Source of the DNA: an uncultured bacterium
GTDB taxonomy: Bacteria; Patescibacteriota; Dojkabacteria; B142; OLB20
Length of the DNA: 6,683 nucleotides
Assembly: GCA_937889205.1 (NCBI GenBank)
Contig: CALARN010000090.1
Span: forward strand, 1-6,683
Direction of reading: 5' to 3'
In this document: piece by piece, positions 1-6,500 of the stretch
Numbering within the stretch: the first letter of the stretch is position 1
Layout of the letters: each line of letters opens with the position of its first letter
Translations under genes and position numbers: made by a program
The notes under the pieces: generated by a model
What the model was told of the DNA's origin: nothing
Seen by the model: the letters and a program-made list of their open reading frames with translations, nothing else
Databases searched by the model: none

Positions 1-10
1 ATATATCAGT

Positions 11-44
11 GTGACTGGAGTTCAGACGTGTGCTCTTCCGATCT
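11..44 (+). other. Illumina TruSeq read-2 adapter (sequencing artefact)
   Basis: These 34 bases are identical to the Illumina multiplexing read-2 adapter/primer, beginning GTGACTGGAG and ending CTCTTCCGATCT. Positions 1-10 fit the stretch before it in the P7 index primer: AT as the end of the P7 segment, then an 8-base index. That reading of 1-10 is inference. The sequence right after it (45 onward) is a clean in-frame recA fragment, so the genomic insert starts at about 45. Nothing in 1-44 should be annotated as biology. Confidence 0.97.
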
Positions 45-147
45 GCTTTTCAATTTGCTGCATTGCTAAGTCTAAAGCCTTCATTTTTTCTGTTTGGATG
101 CTTGCAGTTTTAGCAGCCACGGCTGTTTCGCTATTTTTTGTAGCCAT
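45..147 (-). CDS. recA: RecA recombinase, N-terminal fragment (cut by contig end)
   Basis: RecA is the ATP-dependent strand-exchange protein of homologous recombination and the co-protease that triggers SOS. Only the first 34 codons are present before the adapter. Translation from the ATG at 147 gives a short variable Ala/Lys/Thr-rich tail and then KALDLAMQQIEK. This is the conserved first helix of RecA, normally followed by a QFGKGSIM-type motif that is missing here. No nucleotide-binding motif is covered. An ATG at 155 is followed at once by a stop, so 147 is the start. No Shine-Dalgarno sequence precedes it. A promoter and a palindrome lie upstream (163-240). The identification rests on one short but very characteristic motif. 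Confidence 0.88.
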
Positions 148-162
148 AGTTACATTGTTAAA

Positions 163-182
163 AATTAGTTACGGTACTAATT
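163..182. promoter_or_regulatory. Palindrome in the recA leader, candidate SOS/LexA operator
   Basis: A perfect 7-bp inverted repeat, AATTAGT and ACTAATT, is separated by six bases (TACGGT). Read on the plus strand, 165-179 fits TTAG-N6-TACTA, the LexA box described for Xylella fastidiosa. It lies 16 bp upstream of the recA start and roughly 20-40 bases downstream of the predicted transcription start, where a bound repressor could block elongation. The dyad is seen directly; the LexA role is inference. An RNA hairpin with the same arms is the alternative. Confidence 0.4.
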
Positions 183-210
183 GAGCGGGGTTTGTATTAT
201 TTATTTACTC

Positions 211-240
211 AAAATACCAAAAATATAGTAGCACTGTCAA
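211..240 (-). promoter_or_regulatory. Predicted sigma-70-type promoter of recA
   Basis: On the minus strand there is a perfect -35 box TTGACA (235-240), an 18-bp spacer and a -10 box TATTTT (211-216, 4 of 6 matches to consensus). Transcription would start near 204, giving a 5' leader of about 57 bases before the recA ATG at 147. The promoter sits just past the stop of the upstream SH3b gene, so recA can be expressed independently of that cluster. Confidence 0.6.
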
Positions 241-275
241 TTTAACATTTGCTGAACTATTGGAATAGCCTGATA

Positions 276-1496
276 TTAAACGGATTTAGTGTATCTACTT
301 ACTACCCAGCCAGTTTTACCACTGCCTAGGTCTAGTTTGGTATAACCGCTTGAAGTCTCTTCAAGCACAGGGAATCTTTGCCCTACAGTGACGCGAGATA
401 TAACACTAGAAGATGCCCACGGTCCGTCGCGAACATTTAGTTGTCCGGTGCCCGTATTTGTGATTTCAACTACTTTAAATTGGGGTCTATTAATTTCAAG
501 AGTCATTGTTGTTTCAGAGTTAGGATAAGCTTGCCCAAGGGCATTTTCAAGATGGAAGGTTTCGCTTTGAGTCCCAAAGTATAGGGGTACATTGACTAAG
601 AATTCAAACTCTTTTGTCTCTTGTGGTTTGATAAAACTTCGTTCTGACATTACCGCTGTCTGAGATTGTGACAACCAAGTTTTATTTAAAAAGAATTTGC
701 TTTCACTACCTTCGGCCTTTGCGAGTATTGGCTCGTAGTCTGTGCCTTGATAAAGAATATGCTTAGAATTATTTTTTAAAGTAATCTTTAGTCTTACGGG
801 GTCACCGTAATCAACTGCTGCAGCGGGTAAATCGAGTTTAACTATTTCAACTGCATACTGTTTTGTTATGGGTGCGTATTTAGGTGTAATACCTGCAATA
901 ATATCTTTAAGACTAATTTCAAATAGTCCAGATATTTGTTCAGGGATTATTTCAAGAGGAGCTTCAGGAAATAAAACAAATTTTATACTCCTAACCTGTA
1001 CATTACTTAATTTGATAGCGTTACGGTTAGCAACATCTAAAATAAGTTCTGCTAGAGTTGTCTTAGCATTTATTGAAAAATCGGATTGTCCTTTATCTGC
1101 TAGATAAATAATTAATATGGGATTATTATCTTCAGGATCATTAATATTTAATTTCTGTTCATCTCCTTTTGAATTACCTTCAAATATCTGCCCTTCTTTA
1201 CTTACAAAGTAATGTGCGAGAAAATCCCCTTGATTCAACCTATTAGCCATATAATAATATAAACCTTCATACCACTCGCTGTTTTGAATTACTAAGTCAC
1301 TTGGAATGACAATTGGGGCAACAATAATTGAAGTTGGTAGGTTGAGATTGTCTGACTGTTTATTAACTGTTGTTGTGATATTAAAATCGGTCTTTGGTTT
1401 TATGTTCAAGGCCAAGCATGTTTCTTGCGAAGACAAGATAAACAGCATTGTTAATAATGCCATTAATGTGGGTTTGTAAAGCTTAGATAAAAACAT
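276..1496 (-). CDS. Secreted protein with degenerate amidase_2/PGRP-like region, Ig-like domain and C-terminal SH3b domain
   Basis: A 406-residue exported protein. Residues 1-29 form a signal peptide (positive start, hydrophobic core, likely cleavage after CLA). Residues about 55-165 resemble the amidase_2/PGRP fold: 'AHYFVSKEGQIFEGN' (94-108) fits its core strand-turn-strand. However, the usual first zinc histidine (an 'IVIHH' type motif) reads 'APIVIP' here, and the second zinc site is not recognisable, so amidase activity is doubtful. Residues about 213-336 look like an Ig-like beta domain of the kind seen in envelope proteins, with a 'KPQETKEFEFLVNVP' strand. Residues 341-403 are a bacterial SH3 domain (LNVRDGP at 353-359, GWVVSRY at 396-402), which usually binds cell-wall material. 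The ATG overlaps the upstream holA stop by one base (TAATG), suggesting translational coupling. The likely role is cell-envelope binding. The SH3b call is strong; the amidase-like call is tentative. Confidence 0.75.
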   Translation of the reverse strand: MFLSKLYKPTLMALLTMLFILSSQETCLALNIKPKTDFNITTTVNKQSDNLNLPTSIIVAPIVIPSDLVIQNSEWYEGLYYYMANRLNQGDFLAHYFVSKEGQIFEGNSKGDEQKLNINDPEDNNPILIIYLADKGQSDFSINAKTTLAELILDVANRNAIKLSNVQVRSIKFVLFPEAPLEIIPEQISGLFEISLKDIIAGITPKYAPITKQYAVEIVKLDLPAAAVDYGDPVRLKITLKNNSKHILYQGTDYEPILAKAEGSESKFFLNKTWLSQSQTAVMSERSFIKPQETKEFEFLVNVPLYFGTQSETFHLENALGQAYPNSETTMTLEINRPQFKVVEITNTGTGQLNVRDGPWASSSVISRVTVGQRFPVLEETSSGYTKLDLGSGKTGWVVSRYTKSV

Positions 1497-2488
1497 TAGT
1501 TTAGGGTAGTAATTAACAAATCTAATCCTAGCTTGCTATCAATCTTACCTTGTTTAATGGCAAAGTCCAAGTCAACTAACTTGCTAAATAATTTTTTAAT
1601 GTGCTCAATGCTAAACCTGCTAGCAAATCTAAGGGTTTTGTTGTATGTATAGTCTTTCATACCCAATAGTTTCTTTATTCTTTGAGACTGACTAGGAAAA
1701 GCCTTAATTAAATAAAGAGATTTTAATTGTTTCAAGATAACGGCAAATACAAATTGAGTATCAGTGCTTTTGACTAATAACTTGTCTATTATTGATAAAG
1801 CTAGCGCCTTGTTCTTACTGCCTATAGCATCAGTAAGTTCCCATACCATAGAAACAGCGTCGTAGCGGGTTAAAATTTCTAAGTCTGAGGCTTGCAATTC
1901 GTGTCTATTTTCTACATGCAGTTTTATAAGTAATTTATCAACTTCGGTATCAAGAATGGCTTGGTTTAAGCCGCATTTAGCAATAATTTGAGTCGTAAAC
2001 TGCACTGCGTTTGTAATGCCTGCAGTTGCAAGTTTTTGCTGTAACCATGTAATAATTTGGAATTCTTGCAATTGGGTAAAATTCTCTGCTTCTCCATGTG
2101 TTTTAATAAAATCTAAAAGACTTTGCCCAGAGTCTTTTTTCTTAGCATTTTTCGCAACCGTTTTAAGCGTTTTTCTAGAAGCAGTCTTTCTGATAGTTGA
2201 ATCTTCCCAGAAAATAATGTCATATTCAAATTGTTCGATTTGCTTTTCTAGTCTTTCTACTATCAGTCTTTCCAAACTGATTTTTCTGCGATTGTTTTGC
2301 AGTCTTTTAACAAGAATGAGTTTTTTTTCTGCAAACATAGAAATACTATCGGTATGCGAAAAGATCTCGTCAATACTGGTAATAAACTCTCCATCAATAC
2401 TTACAACAGAGTGACTTTGCAGCAAAATAAGTTCTTGTAATCGTTTAAGACTAGCAAAAGTATTATTGCCATATAGTAACCTGATCAT
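1496..2488 (-). CDS. holA: DNA polymerase III delta subunit (HolA), divergent CPR-type
   Basis: Delta opens the beta sliding clamp as part of the clamp-loader complex during replication. The 330-residue product is close to the usual HolA length. It starts 'MIRLLYGNN', matching the family's N-terminal 'yllyGeD' strand, although a Walker A motif is absent, as is normal for delta. 'SISMFAEKKLILVKRL' (48-63) matches the 'slFsekRlviv' segment. Residues 208-262 ('YDAVSMVWELTDAIGSKNKALALSIIDKLL' region) match the middle helical domain, and 'DLDFAIKQGKIDSKLGLDLLI' (306-326) the C-terminal collar. A basic stretch at about 100-118 may be a lineage insertion. I chose the ATG at 2488: the longer frame opens with TTG at 2506, directly after the previous gene's stop, and its extra six residues lie before the conserved start. 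The gene begins 18 bp after the upstream stop and overlaps the downstream gene by one base, so it is probably co-transcribed with both. Confidence 0.85.
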   Translation of the reverse strand: MIRLLYGNNTFASLKRLQELILLQSHSVVSIDGEFITSIDEIFSHTDSISMFAEKKLILVKRLQNNRRKISLERLIVERLEKQIEQFEYDIIFWEDSTIRKTASRKTLKTVAKNAKKKDSGQSLLDFIKTHGEAENFTQLQEFQIITWLQQKLATAGITNAVQFTTQIIAKCGLNQAILDTEVDKLLIKLHVENRHELQASDLEILTRYDAVSMVWELTDAIGSKNKALALSIIDKLLVKSTDTQFVFAVILKQLKSLYLIKAFPSQSQRIKKLLGMKDYTYNKTLRFASRFSIEHIKKLFSKLVDLDFAIKQGKIDSKLGLDLLITTLN

Positions 2489-2506
2489 GTCTATTTGGTA
2501 ATTCAA

Positions 2507-3445
2507 TTAATAACTGAAGTCCGTCTCTAAAGTTGAATTGTTCTTAAAGAATAATATAACGAATCCATCGTTAAATTCAACTTGATTCAACTCAATATTT
2601 TCATTAAGTCTTTCTGTATCAATGATTTCATTAAAGGCGGTACTAACACTATCTGCGGTAACTTGATTTTCTATAAACTGGAAAACTAAGCCTAAAGTGT
2701 CATTAACAATTGCCGCTACTGCTTGGGGAGTGTTGAACCTACCAAAGCCAGCTTCTGCAATTTCGATTCTATTTTCTTTGTTGATTATTGTTTTAGTAAC
2801 AAACCACAGAGGTCGTTCATTGTTATCAATATCTATATAAAAATGCATGGCATTTTTAGAAGTTTTCACAAAACATTTGTCTGCAAGAAAGGTGTTATGC
2901 TGCATTAATAGTGTTAATTCGCTATCGTTAACCAATACGGGCTGATCACTTAATGCAGTCAAGTTGATTTTTTTATATAAGTCTTCAAGTGCTTTTTCTG
3001 GATTGTTTATTGCTACAGGTTGGGTGACATTATTGTTAAGAAATGTCTTGATAGGGTTCCAAAATAGTGGCGGGCGATAAATCAGAATTAGTACTAACCC
3101 TAAGAATGCAAGGATTAATATCATCAATGCAGTCAACAATGTATTCTTAATTAGTTTAATAAAGCCCCATAATCCTTTAAAAAAAGCATTAGTAATTGCA
3201 AAAGGTGAACATCCAAGTCCTTTATTAACATTTTCAGGTTGAGAAATTGGGAACTTATCTATTGGTGCAGGTTGAAAAACGAACGGTTGTTGTAATTCTG
3301 CGGCTTCTTGATAACTAGTTTGTGTATTTCCTGATGGTGCCATAATAGGAGCAGAAACAGTAGCAGCAGGGTAAGCTGCACTTCGGTTTCTAATATAAGC
3401 TTTTTGCGAATTTAAATTTTGTTGTTGCCCTTCGCTACCAATCAT
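2507..3445 (-). CDS. Single-pass membrane protein of unknown function
   Basis: The family is not recognised. The 312-residue product has a disordered N-terminal region (1-75) rich in Gln, Pro, Ala and Ser. A short amphipathic/basic segment follows (about 80-101, ending KLIKN), then one strong transmembrane helix (about 102-123, LLTALMILILAFLGLVLIL) followed by 'YRPPLFWNP'. A folded domain of about 165 residues (146-312) has alternating beta strands. The N-terminus is probably cytoplasmic and the C-terminal domain external. Its opening 'LVNDSELTLLMQ' loosely recalls YpmS/DUF2140-type proteins, but the resemblance is weak. It lies 45 bp after the 181-residue membrane protein and 18 bp before holA on the same strand, so it is likely part of one transcript. 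The start is the ATG at 3445, with no Shine-Dalgarno sequence. Confidence 0.7.
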   Translation of the reverse strand: MIGSEGQQQNLNSQKAYIRNRSAAYPAATVSAPIMAPSGNTQTSYQEAAELQQPFVFQPAPIDKFPISQPENVNKGLGCSPFAITNAFFKGLWGFIKLIKNTLLTALMILILAFLGLVLILIYRPPLFWNPIKTFLNNNVTQPVAINNPEKALEDLYKKINLTALSDQPVLVNDSELTLLMQHNTFLADKCFVKTSKNAMHFYIDIDNNERPLWFVTKTIINKENRIEIAEAGFGRFNTPQAVAAIVNDTLGLVFQFIENQVTADSVSTAFNEIIDTERLNENIELNQVEFNDGFVILFFKNNSTLETDFSY

Positions 3446-3460
3446 GTCGTTAGGTTTTTC

Positions 3461-3477
3461 TTTAATCTTACATTAAA
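3461..3477 (-). repeat. Small AU-only intercistronic hairpin
   Basis: TTTAAT and ATTAAA arms flank a 5-base loop in the 45-bp gap between the two membrane-protein genes. A flanking AGG/CCT pair could extend the stem across an asymmetric bulge. It has no U-tract on the minus-strand transcript, so it is not a convincing terminator. It may be an RNA processing or stability element, or chance in AT-rich DNA. Confidence 0.25.
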
Positions 3478-3490
3478 CCTGTAATGCTGT

Positions 3491-4036
3491 CTAAAATTTG
3501 TTCTTTGAGAGTTTTTCTATTAATAAATACGCAAACGCTGCAATACTAAGCGTGGCAATTTGCATACTACCCATGGTGATTAATAGCACAGAGGGTAAGT
3601 TTAATATTTTTACAAGCACAAAAGTGCAACCATAAAGCATAATTACTTTTAACATACCTGCAAATAACAAACTAACTGTTAATGGTTTCTGTAGTATTTG
3701 TAATCGTCTTAGCGCAAATATCAGTACAGCATTTGCAAGCCAAATGAAAGGCATCAGTACAACAAGAAAAGAAGTGATTGAACCGAGTAATAATCCATTT
3801 AACACAGCTGCAATTGAAGGCAGAAAAATCGACGGTAACAGCTCTGATTTTTTAAAATGCAGTGCGATATAAATTAGGCAAAAATTCACTAATGATCCAA
3901 CTAATAACTGTGGTTGATTAATTAGGAAGGGGATTGAAAATATCAATAAGTTTGCAGTTAGATATTTCAGTAATGAACTGGATAATTTTACCGTGGTAAA
4001 ATCATGAGAATATATACTTGTGAATTTGGAAAACAT
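3491..4036 (-). CDS. Small multi-pass membrane protein encoded divergently from the [FeFe] hydrogenase
   Basis: A very hydrophobic 181-residue protein with about five or six predicted helices (roughly 23-40, 44-60, 66-86, 88-110, 118-142, 147-174) and short polar loops. Its size and topology recall the substrate-binding S components of ECF transporters. Recognisable patterns are 'GSLVNFCLIYIA' (47-58), 'PSIAAVLNGLL' (73-83) and 'MPFIWLANAVLI' (95-106). From memory, very similar small membrane proteins in CPR genomes carry the label 'iron hydrogenase', probably transferred from their neighbourhood. This protein has no cysteine motif for an iron cluster and is not itself a hydrogenase. Its start is 46 bp from the hydrogenase start on the other strand, so shared regulation is plausible. 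Whether it anchors the hydrogenase, carries electrons or transports a substrate is unknown. Confidence 0.75.
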   Translation of the reverse strand: MFSKFTSIYSHDFTTVKLSSSLLKYLTANLLIFSIPFLINQPQLLVGSLVNFCLIYIALHFKKSELLPSIFLPSIAAVLNGLLLGSITSFLVVLMPFIWLANAVLIFALRRLQILQKPLTVSLLFAGMLKVIMLYGCTFVLVKILNLPSVLLITMGSMQIATLSIAAFAYLLIEKLSKNKF

Positions 4037-4072
4037 GGCTTGTTAAGGTATTATTAAAGCATAATCTTATCA

Positions 4073-4078
4073 TATAAT
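4073..4078 (+). promoter_or_regulatory. Perfect -10 box close to the hydrogenase start
   Basis: TATAAT lies in the 46-bp divergent spacer, only four bases before the hydrogenase ATG at 4083. No good -35 box sits 16-18 bp upstream (TTATTA at 4051-4056 is the nearest, matching 3 of 6). If used, transcription would begin at or next to the start codon and make a leaderless message. CATAAT at 4060-4065 is an alternative -10. For the opposite strand I see only weak promoter candidates in the same spacer. Confidence 0.35.
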
Positions 4079-4082
4079 TTTA

Positions 4083-5237
4083 ATGGCTTCTACAAAAACA
4101 GTTGTTGATGTAATCGAAATATTAAAAAATAAAGGCGCTAAAAAACTCTCAATTCAAATTGCTCCTGCAGTTAGGGTTTCAATAGGCGAATATCTTGGGT
4201 TCCCACCTGGTGTTAATTTAGTTGGGGAATTAGTGACAGCATTGAAGCAAATTGGGTTTGATTATGTGTTTGACACCAATTTTGGGGCTGATCTTACCAT
4301 TATGGAAGAAGCTAGCGAACTAGTTGACAGAATAAAAAACAATAAATTATTACCAATGTTTACTACTTGTTGTCCAAGCTGGTATATGTTTGTTGAAAGA
4401 CTATATCCTGAGCTTATCCCCCATTTATCAACAGTAAAATCACCGCAAGCAATTTTAGCAAGCATTGTTAAAACAAAGTTTCGTGAAGATATGCGAATAG
4501 AAAAAGGCGAATTAGTGCATATGGTATTAGCTCCTTGCCAAATGAAAAAAGAAGAAGCTAAGCGAAAAGAGTTATGGATATACGATGATGAGCCCAATAT
4601 TGATGTCGTACTTACCACAACTGAAATGGCCGACTTGTTAAAACAATGGCCTATTGATTTACATAATTTAGCAAAGTCTGAATTTGATAATCCACTTGGT
4701 ATAGCCTCTGGTGCCGGAGCAATTTTTGGAACTACCGGTGGAGTTATGGAGGCTGCAATTAGAACGGCATACTATTTAATGACTGGTAAAGACTTAGATA
4801 ATTTCGAGCTTACAAATGTACGTAATACTGGCCTAAAAAGAGAAGGTTCGATTGATATTGCAGGATATATGCTGAATATTTGTACTGTGAATTCATTAGC
4901 AGAAATGAAGCCAATTTTGGAAGAAATTAAAAATACCGGTACTTATCATTGTCAATTCATTGAGGTCATGAATTGCCCGTTAGGCTGTATTGGTGGTACA
5001 GGTCAATGGTGCACAGATAGAGAAATTTTGTTAAAGAGACGTGAAGCAATTTTTGCATATGACAAAGAGCATCGAGTTAGAGCGTCTTATCAAAATCCAT
5101 ATATTCAAGAGCTTTATAATAATTATTTTGGTAAAGCGAATGGTGAATTAGCCCATCAATTAATGCATATTAAATACCAAGACAGAAGCCAAGAGCCGGG
5201 TGAGAATTTTGCCTGCGAAATAAAAGATAATCAATAA
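4083..5237 (+). CDS. Stand-alone [FeFe] hydrogenase, H-cluster domain without ferredoxin modules
   Basis: Predicted to interconvert protons and H2 at a di-iron H-cluster, probably in the cytoplasm with ferredoxin as electron partner. The 384 residues comprise the catalytic domain (about 22-310) and the small-subunit-like C-terminal segment (about 318-366, 'REAIFAYDKEH' to 'HQLMHIKY'). Motif L1 is TTCCPSW (94-100), L2 is APCQMKKEE (150-158) and L3 is EVMNCPLGCIGGTGQW (294-309). The four cluster ligands are thus C97, C152, C298 and C302. Residues equivalent to the CpI proton path are all present: C96 (C299), E76 (E279), E79 (E282), R83 (R286) and S116 (S319). K155 and E158 in L2 are also conserved. 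Departures from consensus are TSCC to TTCC, MPC to APC, CPGGC to CPLGC and the terminal P to W. Only about 22 residues precede the domain and there are no 2Fe-2S or 4Fe-4S relay motifs. An in-frame stop at 4062 fixes the start at 4083. The maturases HydE, HydF and HydG are not in the window. Confidence 0.93.
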   Translation: MASTKTVVDVIEILKNKGAKKLSIQIAPAVRVSIGEYLGFPPGVNLVGELVTALKQIGFDYVFDTNFGADLTIMEEASELVDRIKNNKLLPMFTTCCPSWYMFVERLYPELIPHLSTVKSPQAILASIVKTKFREDMRIEKGELVHMVLAPCQMKKEEAKRKELWIYDDEPNIDVVLTTTEMADLLKQWPIDLHNLAKSEFDNPLGIASGAGAIFGTTGGVMEAAIRTAYYLMTGKDLDNFELTNVRNTGLKREGSIDIAGYMLNICTVNSLAEMKPILEEIKNTGTYHCQFIEVMNCPLGCIGGTGQWCTDREILLKRREAIFAYDKEHRVRASYQNPYIQELYNNYFGKANGELAHQLMHIKYQDRSQEPGENFACEIKDNQ

Positions 5238-5267
5238 TTTAATTAGGATTGTCCTAATTGAGCTTTT
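5238..5267 (+). terminator. Hairpin terminator after the hydrogenase gene
   Basis: A perfect 8-bp stem, AATTAGGA (5241-5248) and TCCTAATT (5252-5259), with a TTG loop, can be extended by U-G, U-A and U-G pairs to 5238-5262. On the plus strand it is followed by C and TTTT (5264-5267). It begins right after the hydrogenase TAA at 5235-5237. The hairpin also encodes the last four residues (LGQS) and the stop of the convergent CHASE4 gene. The minus-strand side has no good U-tract, so it probably works mainly for the hydrogenase. Confidence 0.65.
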
Positions 5268-6442
5268 AAATTCTCAATTTCCTTTTTAAGCTCTATCATT
5301 TTAGTTTCTCTGCCGACCATTGCACTGTTCATTTCGTGCAAATCTGCATTAGATTTTTCAAGTTCGGCTTGCTTCATCTCTAAATTTTTATTTGCATTTG
5401 AGAGTAATAAATTCTTGGTCTCTAATTCTCTCTCGTTGCGCAACAAATCACTTGACATTTGTGTTAATACCGATGCTAATTTGGCAAATTCACCTGTTAG
5501 TTTTGGATGAGACTGAGTTATTGGCTCTTTAGATATTATGGTCTTAATATATTCGGAAATTCCATTAAGATTTTCTACAATATCTTTTTTCATAAACCAG
5601 TAATAAGATCCTCCAGAAACAATTGAAACAAGCCCAAGCACTGCTAGGGTTAGGTAAACTACACTGTTCCCCTGTTCAAGTAAGAAACGATCGTGTATAA
5701 CATTAACCTTTAATACTGGATTACCAATATTATCGGAAATAATCACATAGCCAGTAAGGGTTTTGTCGGTAAATGTCACATCATTTATTACAGTGTCTTT
5801 AGTCGATACGAGATCTTCAAGAGAAATACTTTCTAACTCTACTTTATGATCAAGCATTACTGCTAAGCGTTTATTAAAATTATCGTCAATTAAACGAAGC
5901 ATCAATAAATAGCCATTAATTTCGCTGGTACCTGCCGAATTTTGAATGCCATTGATTGCATAAATGTAATTCTTATCTCTGATTCTCATAATGCCATTTT
6001 GCAAAGTAGATTCTTTGTTTGTATCGTAAATTTTGTTAAATTCCATATTGATTAAGCTAAGCTCAACCATGTGGGCATTATTATCTGTATTTATGAATGT
6101 TGAATTATTAATACTTCCATCGAGATTAATAAAAATCATTGCTGAAATTTGAAGGGATGTTACTGAAGACGAACTTAAATTTGACTTAATATATTCCTTG
6201 TTACCATCTTGCATGTATCTATAGGTATCGTCCCAGATTGACCAATCGCGAATATTTATACTAAGATTTTCTACTTCGTTATGAAAAAACTCGCGAGTTC
6301 GTTTCAAATCTTTTAGCATCAATTCACTTTCAGAAGTTAATATTTTGTTATACATTACTATTCCTATACCCATACCAGATAGGGCAATAGACAGTAAAAT
6401 GACAATAAAAATAAATAACTGTAGTCTTTGTTTAAGTTCCAT
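5243..6442 (-). CDS. CHASE4-domain membrane sensor with C-terminal coiled coil and no kinase domain
   Basis: A 399-residue protein: transmembrane helix 1 (about 9-31), an extracytoplasmic sensor domain (about 40-255), transmembrane helix 2 (about 260-284), a HAMP-like region (about 285-335) and a long coiled coil (about 334-397). The sensor shows the CHASE4 signature WSIWDDTYRYMQD (67-79), followed by 'EYIKSNL' and 'IFINLDGSI' (103-111). The tail 'MVGRETKMIELKKEIENL' (375-392) resembles a coiled-coil ending I recall from sensor proteins that stop before a kinase. There is no HisKA, HATPase, GGDEF or methyl-accepting domain, so output must pass through a partner. I chose the ATG at 6442; the longer frame opens with TTG at 6475, upstream of the predicted transcription start near 6455. 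It is convergent with the hydrogenase gene (5 bp apart) and divergent from a response-regulator gene. The ligand is unknown. Confidence 0.82.
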   Translation of the reverse strand: MELKQRLQLFIFIVILLSIALSGMGIGIVMYNKILTSESELMLKDLKRTREFFHNEVENLSINIRDWSIWDDTYRYMQDGNKEYIKSNLSSSSVTSLQISAMIFINLDGSINNSTFINTDNNAHMVELSLINMEFNKIYDTNKESTLQNGIMRIRDKNYIYAINGIQNSAGTSEINGYLLMLRLIDDNFNKRLAVMLDHKVELESISLEDLVSTKDTVINDVTFTDKTLTGYVIISDNIGNPVLKVNVIHDRFLLEQGNSVVYLTLAVLGLVSIVSGGSYYWFMKKDIVENLNGISEYIKTIISKEPITQSHPKLTGEFAKLASVLTQMSSDLLRNERELETKNLLLSNANKNLEMKQAELEKSNADLHEMNSAMVGRETKMIELKKEIENLKAQLGQS

Positions 6443-6461
6443 ATTTAATATTTTGATATAC

Positions 6462-6489
6462 TTTATACTATACAAAATTATTTAATCAA
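6462..6489 (-). promoter_or_regulatory. Predicted promoter of the CHASE4 sensor gene
   Basis: On the minus strand, TTGATT (6484-6489) is followed by a 16-bp spacer and TATAAA (6462-6467, 5 of 6 matches). Transcription would start near 6455, about a dozen bases before the ATG at 6442. This supports that start over the upstream TTG. There is no Shine-Dalgarno sequence in the short leader. Confidence 0.5.
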
Positions 6490-6500
6490 TTTGTATTGTT

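Noticed and set aside
257..268. CTATT-GG-AATAG hairpin after the SH3b gene, as a terminator
   Set aside because: The stem is five pairs with a two-base loop and no U-tract follows, so it is too weak to call.
868..1107. Plus-strand open frames at 868-1107, 2016-2414 and 2723-2908
   Set aside because: Each is antisense inside a well-supported minus-strand gene, and none shows family motifs.
2489..2506. TTG start at 2506 for HolA (six extra residues)
   Set aside because: The ATG at 2488 aligns with the conserved HolA start, and the TTG is simply the first codon after the previous gene's in-frame stop.
3088..3097. Perfect 10-bp palindrome TTAGTACTAA, similar to the recA-leader dyad
   Set aside because: It lies inside codons of the transmembrane helix of the 312-residue protein, far from any start. 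A short AT-rich palindrome is expected by chance.
4262..4618. Minus-strand open frame inside the hydrogenase gene
   Set aside because: It is antisense to the conserved L1-L2 region of the hydrogenase, and its translation resembles no protein family.
6443..6475. TTG start at 6475 for the CHASE4 sensor
   Set aside because: The predicted promoter's -10 box (6462-6467) lies inside this extension; the ATG at 6442 gives a normal N-terminal signal-anchor helix.
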